The notes under the pieces are model-generated. The model saw only the letters and a list, made by a program, of their open reading frames with translations, had not been told where the DNA came from and ran no database searches. Positions 44,237 through 53,860 of a stretch of DNA of 64,000 nucleotides are shown here, one piece after another (the stretch's first letter is position 1; every line of letters starts with the position of its first letter). The translations under genes and the position numbers were made by a program. Source of the DNA: DASXAI01 sp963728985 (GTDB lineage Bacteria > Actinomycetota > Acidimicrobiia > Acidimicrobiales > Ilumatobacteraceae); the NCBI GenBank assembly GCA_963728985.1, contig CAVSME010000008.1:370428-434427 (forward strand), read 5' to 3'.

Positions 44237-47200
44237 ATGAGCTCCGCTTCCCGCAATCGATCACCGTTCGTCGGGCGTTTTGACGAGTTGGCGCGCGTGC
44301 GCTCGACCGTTGCTTCAACCCGAACGAACGGCTTCGAGCTCCTCGTCCTCACGGGCGAGCGCGGCATCGGAAAGAGCCGGCTCGTCGCGAAGGCGCTCGA
44401 GCTCGAGGATCCCAGCATCGACCGAGTTGTTCGGCTCAGTTGCGTCGACCAGCTCGGCGCCACGGACGCGCTCCTCGACGGTTTCATCAACCGGCTCACC
44501 GGGCAGGAAGACGCAGCTCCCGCAGCCGAGCCGCACGCTGACACCTGGGAGGTCGAGCTCGCGTCGGTGTCGCCATCGGAAGTCGAGGCCCGAAAGACCG
44601 CCTCCCTGGCGCGGGCGGTCGCCGCCGTGCTGCAGGCGACGGCCGATGGCAATGCCGTCCTGCTCGTGGAGGACCTGCATTGGGCCTCCGCGACGACGCT
44701 CAGCTTCTTTGACCTGTTGGTCCACGAGATGACGTGCTCGCCGTATCGCCGCGTTGCGTTGCTGATCACGCGGCGGCCGGGGCCTCCCGGCGACGAGATC
44801 GACGTCGCCGTCCGCCACCTCCTTGCGAGTCCTCGCGGCCAGGAGTTGAGCTTGGGTCCGCTCGAGGTCGCGGAAGAAGAAGAGCTCGTCCGGTACCACA
44901 CGAGCTACCCGAGCCGGACATATGTCGACCTCGTGCGGCGTACCTCGGCCGGCAATCCGCTCGACATGCTGGCCACCATCGATGTGCTGCGTGAGCGAGG
45001 CATCGGGCCGGGCATCGCCAGCGACGACCTCCGGATCCTCGGTCGTGTGCGGCTGCCGCTGCCCTCCGAAGCCGACCCGGTGGTCACCTGGCTCTCGGGA
45101 TTGCCAGCGGATCTCTGGACGCTCGTTTCGAGCTGCGCGATCCTCACCGACGAATTCGATGTCGCCGCCGCTGCGGCCGCCAGCGCGCTGCCACCAGCCG
45201 AGGTCGTTCCTCTCTTGGATCGTGCGTGTGCGATCGGCACGTTGGCCTCGGACGGCGTGACGTTCTGGTTCGTTCATCCGCACTATCGAGAGGTGCTGTC
45301 GTCGTCGCTCAAACCAAGCTCACGCGCCCAGATCCACCTGCGCTGCCTGCGCCACATCCAGTCGTCGTCGAGGGAGACGGCCGAACGCGACCACTACGCC
45401 ATCGGCCATCACCTCCTCCAGGCGCGTGCTGCGACGGGCTCCGCCGACCGGTGGATCGGTCTGTCGAGAGCTGGTGCCGCGGCAATCGCTCGGGCCGACT
45501 GGGTAGAGGCGGGACGGTTCCTCGAATCGGCCATCATCGACCGGCCGGATGATCTGCCGACCAAAGAACTTGCCCTCCTGCACCTGCGGACCGGGCAGGC
45601 CCACTTCTTCAGCCACGATGCTGACGCGGCTCGGCGCCACCTCCTGACGGCGATCGACTTGGCGAAGGCGGAGGACGACCAGCGCATCTGGTCGCTGGCG
45701 GCCCGCACGTTGACGCGCCAGGACAACACTCTCAACGTTCACGCGTACCAGCGGGTCAACAACATGGAGGTCATCCGAGACTTCCTCGACGCCGCTCGCG
45801 ATCCCGTCGAGAAGGCGCTGGCACTCGAAGTGCTGGCCGAGGCGCACTCAGGCGCTGGGCTCGACGAGGAGGCCGATCGGCTGGCCGGTGAAGCGATCAA
45901 GCTCCTCGAAGGCTCCGGCGATGATCGCGCGCTGGCGATGTGCCATTTCTCCCGGGCATATGGCGCCCTTGCGGCCTTGCGCTTGCGACAGGGACGTTCG
46001 ATCGAGGCCAAAGTCCTGTTTCACACGAGCCGGACCGGCGACTGGTTCGTCCCGATGGCCCTCGAGGCGCGCTTGGCGTTCCTCCACATCGGCGTTGGAG
46101 ACCTGGCCGGCGCTGATCAGCTTGCGTCGCGATCGATCGCAGTGGCCTCGTCCTACCACGAGTACGCCGCACTGTCGCTCGGGCACACCGTGCGTGCCGC
46201 GACGGCGATGCTGCACGGCGACTTCGCGGAGGCCGACCGGCATGCCGATCGAGCGGCTGCTGCGGCGCGCCGGTGTGGACACGCTTCGGCGGCCTACCAC
46301 TTGGCTCCGTTACGAACCGCACTTCACCTGTCGCAGGGCCGCCTGGATGAGGCCGAGGCGGAGGCCGAAGGATGGAGTGGCCTACCCAACGCCGCACTGG
46401 CACCACTTCGGGCCATGATCGAGCGACGGCGGGCGTCCATGATCTCAGTCCCGCGGAGAGCTCCAATCCGCCATGTGACATGGCTCGGAGCGGGTGTCCT
46501 CGCCGCCCAGGTGACAGACGCCCTCGAGGCCGGCGACACCGCATGGCTGGAGTCGGCTCTACGACAACTCGAGGCGGTGCAGCAGACGGAGTTGGTCTTC
46601 ACTGCCAGCTTCCCCAGCTCGATGCCGCGGATCTTCGCCGATGCGCTCTGCGCCGTCGAACGGTACGACGACGCCCTCGACCTCTACCGGCACGCGGTCC
46701 CGGTGTTGCGCGACACAGCGGCCTATCCCGAGCTGGTGCGAGCGCTGATCGGCCAATGCCGCGCGGACAGCCGCGCCCGAGGCGGCTCGCGCGATCAGGC
46801 CCGCCGGTCCGCTACTGAGGCACTCGAGCTGTCTCGCCGGCTCGATCTCCCGGCGTTACGAGCCGAAGCTGGTGCGCTCCTCCGGCGAGACATCGACATC
46901 CACCCGGCCGTCCGTAACCGTCAGGGCGAGTGGCGCGTCATCCTCCTCACCGACATCGTGGCGTCGACGAGCGTCAGCCAGCATCTGGGTGATCTCGCCT
47001 ATCACCAGCTGGTCATGCAGCACCACGCTCTCGTTCGTCGTTGCGTCGAGAAGCACGGTGGTCACGAGTTCGGCGATACCGGCGACGGTCTCTTCGCCTG
47101 GTTCTCGACGACGGATGACGCGGTGGAGGCCGCGCTGGCCATCCAGGACGAGACAACGCTGGCGCCGGCGCAGGCATCCGGGCATCGCCTCGGGGTCAAG

Positions 47201-47455
47201 GTCGCGCTCAGCGGCGGCGACCCGCTCATCCTCGATGACCGGCCGTATGGGCTGATCGTCAATCGCGCAGCTCGGCTGGTCACCCTGGCGAAGGGCGGCG
47301 ACATCGTGGCCGACGAGGCCGTGACCGACGATCTCGACCCGGCACACGTCGAGGTCCGGATAGGCACGCCCGTCGAACTCAAGGGCATCGGCGAGCACCG
47401 CCCGGCCTGGATCTCTGGGCGGGAGAACGAGACGTTCCCGGACAGCTCACTCTGA
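44237..47455 (+). CDS. ATPase-TPR-cyclase regulator (class III cyclase at the C-terminus)
   Basis: A 1072-residue relative of the 16500-19820 product with its modules in the reverse order. Residues 1-260: STAND/AAA ATPase with SPFVGRFDELARVR, Walker A GERGIGKSRL and Walker B VLLVEDLHWAS. Residues about 350-890: TPR-like helical repeats. Residues about 895-1072: class III cyclase with metal Asp in ILLTDIVAST, second Asp in FGDTGDGLFAWF and Asn/Arg in IVNRAARLV. Start ATG at 44237 chosen because GGAG lies 7 bases before it; the upstream in-frame ATG at 44225 has no site. It ends 50 bases before the unknown/Dyp operon and so is a candidate regulator of it. Confidence 0.87.
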   Translation: MSSASRNRSPFVGRFDELARVRSTVASTRTNGFELLVLTGERGIGKSRLVAKALELEDPSIDRVVRLSCVDQLGATDALLDGFINRLTGQEDAAPAAEPHADTWEVELASVSPSEVEARKTASLARAVAAVLQATADGNAVLLVEDLHWASATTLSFFDLLVHEMTCSPYRRVALLITRRPGPPGDEIDVAVRHLLASPRGQELSLGPLEVAEEEELVRYHTSYPSRTYVDLVRRTSAGNPLDMLATIDVLRERGIGPGIASDDLRILGRVRLPLPSEADPVVTWLSGLPADLWTLVSSCAILTDEFDVAAAAAASALPPAEVVPLLDRACAIGTLASDGVTFWFVHPHYREVLSSSLKPSSRAQIHLRCLRHIQSSSRETAERDHYAIGHHLLQARAATGSADRWIGLSRAGAAAIARADWVEAGRFLESAIIDRPDDLPTKELALLHLRTGQAHFFSHDADAARRHLLTAIDLAKAEDDQRIWSLAARTLTRQDNTLNVHAYQRVNNMEVIRDFLDAARDPVEKALALEVLAEAHSGAGLDEEADRLAGEAIKLLEGSGDDRALAMCHFSRAYGALAALRLRQGRSIEAKVLFHTSRTGDWFVPMALEARLAFLHIGVGDLAGADQLASRSIAVASSYHEYAALSLGHTVRAATAMLHGDFAEADRHADRAAAAARRCGHASAAYHLAPLRTALHLSQGRLDEAEAEAEGWSGLPNAALAPLRAMIERRRASMISVPRRAPIRHVTWLGAGVLAAQVTDALEAGDTAWLESALRQLEAVQQTELVFTASFPSSMPRIFADALCAVERYDDALDLYRHAVPVLRDTAAYPELVRALIGQCRADSRARGGSRDQARRSATEALELSRRLDLPALRAEAGALLRRDIDIHPAVRNRQGEWRVILLTDIVASTSVSQHLGDLAYHQLVMQHHALVRRCVEKHGGHEFGDTGDGLFAWFSTTDDAVEAALAIQDETTLAPAQASGHRLGVKVALSGGDPLILDDRPYGLIVNRAARLVTLAKGGDIVADEAVTDDLDPAHVEVRIGTPVELKGIGEHRPAWISGRENETFPDSSL

Positions 47456-47505
47456 AGTCGGCGGACAACCGCATCCCCGTGTCGTAACTACAGAAGGAGA
47501 ACGCC

Positions 47506-48534
47506 ATGTCCGTCGGGCCGATATGGAGCAAGGGAAACGATAACGAGTACTTCTACCTGGAGAACTTCTTCAACGAATCGGCCAGGAATCATCGCGTGGA
47601 ACTGCAGGACTTCTTTGACGTATTGAGTGATCCGACTCAGAATGCAAACGTGATCACCGAAAGAGCGCGCTTGTTCTCAACGTTCGTGGTCAACCCAAAC
47701 CACCGTGCCAGTCTCCGAGAGGTACTCGAAAGAGTCGCGCAGAACTGGTTCGGCGACAACGGTCAGCCGATGTGGCACCGCTCGGCGCAGACCCGGCCCG
47801 CGGAGATGCACCGCGTCACCTGTGCCTCGGAGGCATATCTAGCTCAGCTCCTGCTCGCCGGCGCCGAACGCTGCGAGTTCTACGGTCAGTGCAATCATCG
47901 CGACTTCGAGACATGGATCACATGGCCGCGAGAAGGGTTTCGCGGGCAAGTCGTTCGAGTCTGGCGCTGTGTACCGGACAACTATCTTTATGACAGAGTC
48001 ATCTACGGTCAGGCTCGGTCAGCAAGCCTGGATGAACTGGCTATCTTGGCGGCTTTAAATCCGGCCCAACTCGACCAGGTAAGGGATTTCCAGATCGCTG
48101 TGGTCACGGATCAAGCAACGGCCGCCAACCAGGAACTTCTCGACGCACTGCAAGCGCGCCGAGACGGCTACCACGCACCAACCTCTGGGCCCGCTGGGCG
48201 CCAAGCGTTCGATGACGCCGTTCGGGAGGCCGAGAACAATCTGGTCGCCGTCCTGGGCGGCCATCCGGATCCGCACAATCCCGCCTTCCGGGGCACGGCC
48301 CTGGCCGTTCCGGACGATCGCGGCCTTCGGCTCAGGGGCGATGTGCAGGTTCAAGACCTCAGGGAGTTCCTTGCCGACCCCCGTGAGCCTGCCCTCAATC
48401 AGCCCGCCGACGAGTTGTTGGCGGCAGGGGGGCCACCGGCCGACGGCGTTCGCTTCCGCTGGAATCGCGCCCTGCCAGGCAACTGGCCGCCCTACCCGCC
48501 GATCGGCGGTGACGTTGCCAGGTGGCTGCCTTGA
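47506..48534 (+). CDS. Unknown protein of atypical composition, partner of the Dyp peroxidase
   Basis: A 342-residue soluble protein with AAGGAG well placed before the ATG. It is rich in Asn, Phe and Tyr at the start (NDNEYFYLENFFNESARNHR) and has four Cys in the middle (RVTCASEAYL, ERCEFYGQCNHRDFETWITW, VWRCVPDNYLYD). The first 600 bases are clearly AT-richer than all neighbours and use codons otherwise rare here, a sign of acquisition. The C-terminal third is Ala/Pro-rich (LREFLADPREPALNQPADEL). It overlaps the peroxidase gene, so the two are coupled. It could be an encapsulated or electron-donor partner, or the substrate of the peroxidase; none of this is shown. No family recognised. Confidence 0.75.
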   Translation: MSVGPIWSKGNDNEYFYLENFFNESARNHRVELQDFFDVLSDPTQNANVITERARLFSTFVVNPNHRASLREVLERVAQNWFGDNGQPMWHRSAQTRPAEMHRVTCASEAYLAQLLLAGAERCEFYGQCNHRDFETWITWPREGFRGQVVRVWRCVPDNYLYDRVIYGQARSASLDELAILAALNPAQLDQVRDFQIAVVTDQATAANQELLDALQARRDGYHAPTSGPAGRQAFDDAVREAENNLVAVLGGHPDPHNPAFRGTALAVPDDRGLRLRGDVQVQDLREFLADPREPALNQPADELLAAGGPPADGVRFRWNRALPGNWPPYPPIGGDVARWLP

Positions 48535-49926
48535 GCAGCTACGACGTCTCGGCAGGTGGCGTCGCGGGACTGCGCCTCTTGCAGCTGGACGGTCCGATTC
48601 CCGACGGCGGCTCGGGCCTGCCCCCGGCCGACCTCCTCGACGAGCTCCGTCAGGTGCAAGGCAACATCCTGCAGCCGCACGCCCGCCGCTTCGCGTTGCA
48701 CGTGATCCTGCGTTTCACGGCGGCCAACCCGGCGCGCGACTGGATCACGTCGATGGCGGGTCAGATCACGACCGCCGCCGACGAGCGCACCGCCCGCCAG
48801 CCTGACTCGGACGCCGCCCGGCCGGTCTTCGTGTCGCTGGCCCTCAGCGCTCGTGGACTCTCGGGCGGGCGCTACACCAGCAACGACGATGCCGAGCAAG
48901 TCTTCCGGCAGGGCATGGCCGGACGGCGGGCCATTCTCTCGGACCCACCCCTCAACGAGTGGGACTCGCCCTACCGAGAAGGCTGCGATGCGTTGCTCAT
49001 CATCGCCGACGACAACCCCGACAACGCATGGTCGACGTTCCGAAAGCTGTTCTCGAACGATCCGATCAGCGGCGTGGCCGTCGTCGGCGTCGAGGTCGGT
49101 CAGCGCATGATGAACGAGTTCGGCCAGGACATCGAGCACTTCCGCTACGTCGACGGCACCAGTCAACCGCAGTTCTTCCAGGCTGATGTCGACAAGGTGG
49201 AGCGACGAAACCGGCGCCACGATTGGTCGCCGGGCTTCCCCCCTCGCCAGGTCCTCGTCCGCGGCACGAGTGGGGGCTACGGCAGCTACCTCGTCTTCCG
49301 GAAGCTGGAACAGAACCTCGCCGCGTTCGCCCTCGCCAAGCAGCGGGTAGCGGCGCAGCTCGGCGTCCTCGGCGATACCGAGCTCGCCGGCGCCACCATC
49401 GTCGGACGCTACGAGGACGGGCGCCCAGTCGGCCTCCGAGACCAGTTGCCGTCGGTCCTCCCGGTCGAGAACGGGTTCGTCTACAACGACGATCCTCCCG
49501 CCTGTCCGATCGGCTCGCACGTGCGCATCGTCAATCCCCGCGCCACTCGCTACCGCCCAATGATGATCGCCGCGGCGAGGCATCCCGTATGGCCCGGCGG
49601 TCGATCGGGCGAGTTGGGCGTCGCCCGAGACGCTCCCGTCAACGGGGGTCGGCCTGCTGTTCATGGCGTACATGGCCGACCTCGGCGCCCAGTACGAGGC
49701 CATACAGATCGCCGCCAACGGATCGGGAACCGGCCAGCGGGATCCGCTCATCGGCCAGGGCGCCCGCTCGGGCAGTACCTACGGCCGATCGTCCAGCTCG
49801 ACCGAGCTCGTGCGTCTGCGGGGCGGGGAGTACTTCTTCGCGCCATCACCGGCCGACCTCGGCCGGGTGGCACTCGACGGCACGCCGGGGTTGGTCGCGA
49901 GTAGACCGAGTACAGACCGCTGGTGA
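48522..49926 (+). CDS. Dyp-type heme peroxidase, frameshifted
   Basis: About 467 residues of a dye-decolorizing peroxidase. The distal Asp lies in HFRYVDGTSQP (the family GxxDG motif, with the first Gly replaced by Arg). The proximal heme His is in CPIGSHVRIVNPR. At about base 49572 the frame shifts. Dropping one base restores RRGIPYGPAVDRASWASPET and VGLLFMAYMADLGAQYEAIQ, the usual C-terminal helix, ending at 49926 with ELVRLRGGEYFFAPSP. No Tat or Sec signal. Start is the GTG at 48522 or the TTG at 48531, which overlaps the previous stop. Substrate unknown; coupling to the preceding gene suggests a dedicated partner. Confidence 0.82.
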
Positions 49927-49959
49927 CCAACTTCGCCGCCGCTCGGTGGCCGGCGCGCG

Positions 49960-52479
49960 TCAGAGGCCCAGGGCGGAGCGCAGACGCTGGGGATCCATCG
50001 CCCCTACGTCGCCGGCCGCCGGGGAGGGGAGGCTGTCGAGCAGCTGCTCCAACTCCTCCCGGCCGATCGGATCGGCGGCCGCCTCCCGCGGCGTTCGGCC
50101 ACCAAGGGCGGGGATCGACTCGTCGAGCCATCGGCGCTCGTAGTCCGCGACGAAGTCGGACAGCGCCGCCTGTGCCACCGGGTCATCGTCAAGCGCAGGC
50201 GGTGGCGGTTGGTCCTCACGGGCGTCGGCCAGCGCCTGATCCATCGTGCGCCTGGTGTCGTCAACCAGTTCGGCGCCGGCGATCGCCGCGGCCACCAGGG
50301 CCCGCACCTCCGTGGCGCGCTCGTCGGAATTCACGTCGCCGGTCAGCTCATCGCCCGACAGCCGGAGTTGGGCGACCACCGTGGCCTTCTGGCCGGCCGT
50401 GTCACGCGTCAAGGTCCAGGTGGCATCGCTGCCGGCCGTGAGACCAGCACTGCGCAATGCACCCCCGACATCGGCGCCGGGTGGGCACCGCCACCGCAGC
50501 TCGTGCATCACGAAGTCCTCGCCGTCGGTGTTCTGCAGGTTCGGCGGGCGGTACATGTCGGCGATCAGCGCGGCGATGGCGACGGCGTCGCCGGCGTCGA
50601 TCACGCCCAGGAAGGCCTGGACTCGACGCCGCGGGATCTCGATGAGACCGGCGAATGCCCGGTAGGTGTCTCCCACCGGCAGCGGGCGTCCCAGCAACAC
50701 GGTGCCCTTGCGGGTTCGGTCGTTCGGCGTCACATTCACGATGGTGATGTCGTCGCCTCGCCCGATGTCGTGCAGCTCGAGGCGATCTCGCTCGACGCGC
50801 CGGACCTCGAACACGCCTCGATCAGTCTGCGCCCACTGGGCGGCGAGGAGCGCCTCGTCGTCGGGTAGCAGCGCGTCGCGTGCGGTCACGAACTCGGCGA
50901 ACGCCTCCTGCTCGTGCAGCGCGAGATCGATCAGGAACGGCGAATCGCGCGGCGGCCACCAATCGTCGGGCATGTCGATCCGCTCCGCCAGCTCGTCGGC
51001 CAAGTCGTTGTAGGCATCTCGACAACGAACCCGCATGAACCGCTCGGCCTTGTCGTAGAGCCACTTGGCCCGATCGTCCAGCGCGTGGCGCTCCTGACCG
51101 AGGTGACACGCCTTGTACTTGCGGCCCGAGCCACACGGGCACCGCTCATTCCGCCCGACTACCGGGCGAGGCCGATGCCGGGCGAACCCCTCGACCTCGA
51201 CGAGCAGGAGCTCGGCCTCGTCAGCCTCGCCATAGGACTCATCGGGTGGCTCGGACACGCTCGCCTGCTGCAGGAGCGCGTACGCACCGACGGCGTCGCC
51301 TCGATCGGCGCGGAGACCGGCCAGGTCGACCAGAGCGGGGTCATGGACGCAATCGGGCCCAACCGTCGCTTCGAGGAGATCGAGCGCCGCGACGGCGTCG
51401 CCCATGATGTCCAGCCCTCGGGCTTGCAACCACGCCAGTCCGATCGGCAGTGCTCCCTCGTGGCGCGCCGTGAGCTCAGCAGCGAACCTTGCCATGTCGT
51501 CCGGCGATGCTCCCCGCCGGTCGCATTCGGTCCAGTAGGCGTCGGCGAGGGTGGGGTCCGAGAGGATGAGGCTCACCGTGTGTACTGCGCTCGGGAGCCC
51601 TTCTGCGTCCGGGAACAAGATCTCCAGACCATCCAGCCACGTGAACGTGAGACCAAGGCTGAGGATCAGCGCCTCGACCTCATCGTCATCGAGCTCGTAG
51701 ACGAGAGCCAGGCGGTTGTGGTCTCGCCAGTCCTCGAACCGTTCCCAGTCGAAACCGGACTCGGCGACGATCCCGCCTCGCAACTCGAGCCCCGCCGCCT
51801 CCAGGAGTTCGGGCACCGGGGGGATGGGCGCATCCACGAAGGCGAGCCGGTCGGCCACGAACGCTTCATAGATCGTGTGGTCGTCCGGGGCATGCAACAA
51901 GTCGTCGGGCATGGGCCGGTGCACCTGTCGGACGGTGCGACACCGGAGGGCGGCCTCGAACCCCGCTCGGATGGCCGCGATCTGCGCCGACGTCGCCGCC
52001 GGAGGCGCATTGCACGGCGACCAACTGAGCCCTCCGCTCGCGACCTTGACGGTCGCCCATCGGCCGGCCAGGTCGTCCAACCACCCGTCGGGACCGATCA
52101 CCATGTCCTCGTCGTCCCAGTCGTCGGTCGTGAGCTCGCCGACCACGGCACCGGTCCCGTCGACGAGCGGTACGCCGTCGGCGACGACCAGCCACCAGCT
52201 CATCGCCGTCAGATGCGGCGACGTGCGCACGAACCCGGCTCGTGCGTCGTCGGCGTCGATCCACACGGTCCACGACGACCCCTCGAGGAGGCCCGGGACG
52301 TGGACGAACCCACCCTCGAGCTCGGCGAAGGAGGCGTCGCTCACCAGCGCACGCTCGAGACGCTGGTCGGTGGGAAGACCCTGCGTCTCGAGCGCGGCGG
52401 CAATGTCCTGTCGGCTGGCGGCGCGGCAACCAACGAAGTCGGCAACCGCCCGGCGGAGGTCAGCTTCGGACGCAGCCAT
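49960..52479 (-). CDS. Large SEC-C motif protein (839 aa)
   Basis: A soluble acidic protein with a perfect SEC-C zinc motif in the middle, RNERCPCGSGRKYKACH (about residue 450), of the kind found at the end of SecA and in many uncharacterised proteins, where it binds Zn and often mediates contacts with ribosomes or nucleic acids. The N-terminal 90 residues look like a winged-helix-type domain (LRRAVADFVGCRAASRQDIA). Residues about 340-440 are TPR-like helices. After the motif there is a helical segment and a mixed domain (TITIVNV-type strands near 590) with a second mixed domain at the C-terminus. Role unknown. Convergent with the peroxidase gene. Confidence 0.82.
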   Translation of the reverse strand: MAASEADLRRAVADFVGCRAASRQDIAAALETQGLPTDQRLERALVSDASFAELEGGFVHVPGLLEGSSWTVWIDADDARAGFVRTSPHLTAMSWWLVVADGVPLVDGTGAVVGELTTDDWDDEDMVIGPDGWLDDLAGRWATVKVASGGLSWSPCNAPPAATSAQIAAIRAGFEAALRCRTVRQVHRPMPDDLLHAPDDHTIYEAFVADRLAFVDAPIPPVPELLEAAGLELRGGIVAESGFDWERFEDWRDHNRLALVYELDDDEVEALILSLGLTFTWLDGLEILFPDAEGLPSAVHTVSLILSDPTLADAYWTECDRRGASPDDMARFAAELTARHEGALPIGLAWLQARGLDIMGDAVAALDLLEATVGPDCVHDPALVDLAGLRADRGDAVGAYALLQQASVSEPPDESYGEADEAELLLVEVEGFARHRPRPVVGRNERCPCGSGRKYKACHLGQERHALDDRAKWLYDKAERFMRVRCRDAYNDLADELAERIDMPDDWWPPRDSPFLIDLALHEQEAFAEFVTARDALLPDDEALLAAQWAQTDRGVFEVRRVERDRLELHDIGRGDDITIVNVTPNDRTRKGTVLLGRPLPVGDTYRAFAGLIEIPRRRVQAFLGVIDAGDAVAIAALIADMYRPPNLQNTDGEDFVMHELRWRCPPGADVGGALRSAGLTAGSDATWTLTRDTAGQKATVVAQLRLSGDELTGDVNSDERATEVRALVAAAIAGAELVDDTRRTMDQALADAREDQPPPPALDDDPVAQAALSDFVADYERRWLDESIPALGGRTPREAAADPIGREELEQLLDSLPSPAAGDVGAMDPQRLRSALGL

Positions 52480-52721
52480 GGCCTCGATGATGCCCTGCCC
52501 GCCACCTCCACCGACTCACCGGGCTCATCGCCGTGCTGCCGCCCCCGCCGGAGCGCAGGGCGTCAGTGTGCGTGGCCAGCGGATCGCCGTCGTCGCCCGC
52601 GACCTCCAGCTCACCCGGCACCTTCACCTGCATCGCCCGACAGCTTCGCATCCAGCGGCGATGCCACTCGTTTCGGGCCGGCGCGACGCGGGTACCTGCA
52701 AAGACAAGGAGGTGACGCCCA
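52480..52721. other. Divergent intergenic region
   Basis: Contains the promoters of the SEC-C gene (minus) and the DUF6582 gene (plus). The only clear signal is AAGGAGGTGA at 52708-52717, an almost perfect anti-Shine-Dalgarno complement before the DUF6582 ATG. No palindrome or gene seen. Confidence 0.5.
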
Positions 52722-53081
52722 ATGGCCACCGAACGACAGAAGGAAGCAGCCCGCAAGAACCTGGTGAAGGCTCGGCGGGCGCAGTCGGCCCGGGCTCACG
52801 GCCAGTCGGTCCCCCGCTCGCACGAGGGTCTGAGCACGGCTGAGAAGAACCGCGTCGACGACGATCAGTTCGCGTTCCCCAAGGAGCGCAAGGAGCCCTT
52901 GACGGATGCCGCTCATGTGCGCAACGCCATCGCTCGCTTCGACCAGGTCGAAGGCGTCTCGGACGCCGAGCGCGATGAGGCGTGGCGCCGCATCAAGGCC
53001 GCCGCCCGGCGTCACGACGTCGACGTGGACGCCGACGACTGGCGCGAGCTCTTCGAGGGTGGGAAGGAACGCAAGCGGTAG
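52722..53081 (+). CDS. DUF6582-like small basic protein
   Basis: A 119-residue Lys/Arg-rich protein. It starts ATERQKEAARKNLVKARRAQ, followed by HEGLSTAEKNRVDDDQFAFP and KERKEPLTDAAHVRNAIARF, then a helical end DAERDEAWRRIKAAARRHDV. This matches what I know as DUF6582, a family of unknown function widespread in environmental bacteria and often seen near stress genes or in phage-like contexts. Possible nucleic-acid binding from its charge. It has the strongest ribosome binding site in the window, so high expression is likely. Confidence 0.75.
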   Translation: MATERQKEAARKNLVKARRAQSARAHGQSVPRSHEGLSTAEKNRVDDDQFAFPKERKEPLTDAAHVRNAIARFDQVEGVSDAERDEAWRRIKAAARRHDVDVDADDWRELFEGGKERKR

Positions 53082-53389
53082 GGCGAGCGGCGCCGTCTCG
53101 AACGCCGGGGGATTGACCGAGAGGGCGAGCGGATAGGCGAAAAGAGCTTTTCCGACGCATCTCGCACCCAAGCTGTGATTCCCACCCACGCTCGGCGCGC
53201 GGAATCCTGTTCCGATCGGCGTTTGGGTGCCGATTGCCCCGCCTGGCGGGTCGATCGGCACCCATGACCGAATCGGCACCCAACGTCGCTCACGGATCGT
53301 GGCCACCGGCCCCGTCCGCGCGGATCGCGAGCGCCTATCCGCTCGCCCTCCGAAGCCCAGCGAGACCGAGGCGAAGCCGAGGCATCGAG
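53082..53389. other. Intergenic region holding repeat copy B
   Basis: About 300 bases between the DUF6582 gene and a weak minus-strand gene. It carries the nested palindromic repeat (53221-53288). Similar sub-repeats of the type GAGGGCGAGCGGATAGGCG near 53120 and its inverse GCGAGCGCCTATCCGCTCGCCCTC near 53329 form a long-range inverted repeat around it. Confidence 0.5.
53221..53288. repeat. Nested palindromic repeat, copy B
   Basis: The second copy of the element at 32154-32222, overall in opposite orientation. TTGGGTGCCGAT and ATCGGCACCCA flank the core CCCGCCTGGCGGG, and a third ATCGGCACCCAACG follows. Flanked by a further long-range inverted repeat, so a large cruciform or an element with terminal inverted repeats is possible. 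Confidence 0.65.
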
Positions 53390-53860
53390 TCAGGCGTCGA
53401 ACACCGACACCAGGGGGGTGCCGGCGCCGTGCACCACGAACAGGGTGGAACCAAGCCAGGCGGCGACCCCCGAACCGGCGCTCGGCGGCTCGATACGCGT
53501 CGAGACGGCTGCATCGTCGACGGCCGATGGCACGATCGTGAGGAGTTCGGTGGTCGATCGGGGCGGGTGGTCGAGCACCGGCGTCGCGTCGTCCGTCAAC
53601 GGTCGCGGATCGCCGACGGTCTGTTCGAGGTGCAAGACGGCGAGCCGGTCCCCGGCGACGGCGAGGCGGGGGGCGACGATCGTGGTCGGCGGTGTCGCTC
53701 CGGCGATGATCAGCTCCGCACCGGGAACGAGATCGGCGGTGAACCATTGCGCCACGAGGCGGTCCTCACCATCGACCCACGCCACCGCCATCCCGTCACC
53801 GCTGCTCGTCGTGGTGACGCTCGTGATCCCACGGGCTGCGCTGGACGACGGTGTGGGCAC
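53390..53860 (-). CDS. Possible gene fragment with beta-propeller-like strands
   Basis: A 156-residue frame from a GTG at 53860. The first 25 residues are Ser/Thr-rich; the rest alternates short strands and turns in a repeat-like way (GDGMAVAWVDGEDRLVAQWF, then TTIVAPRLAVAGDRLAVLHL, then SGVAAWLGSTLFVVHGAG), similar to blades of a propeller. No ribosome binding site and no N-terminal domain are visible, so it may be the C-terminal remnant of a longer, partly decayed protein whose start lay in 53870-54060. Existence as a gene is uncertain. Confidence 0.4.
   Translation of the reverse strand: MPTPSSSAARGITSVTTTSSGDGMAVAWVDGEDRLVAQWFTADLVPGAELIIAGATPPTTIVAPRLAVAGDRLAVLHLEQTVGDPRPLTDDATPVLDHPPRSTTELLTIVPSAVDDAAVSTRIEPPSAGSGVAAWLGSTLFVVHGAGTPLVSVFDA

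Noticed and set aside
44038..44283. An 81-codon plus frame before the second cyclase regulator
   Set aside because: No ribosome binding site, no recognisable pattern and it overlaps the real start region.
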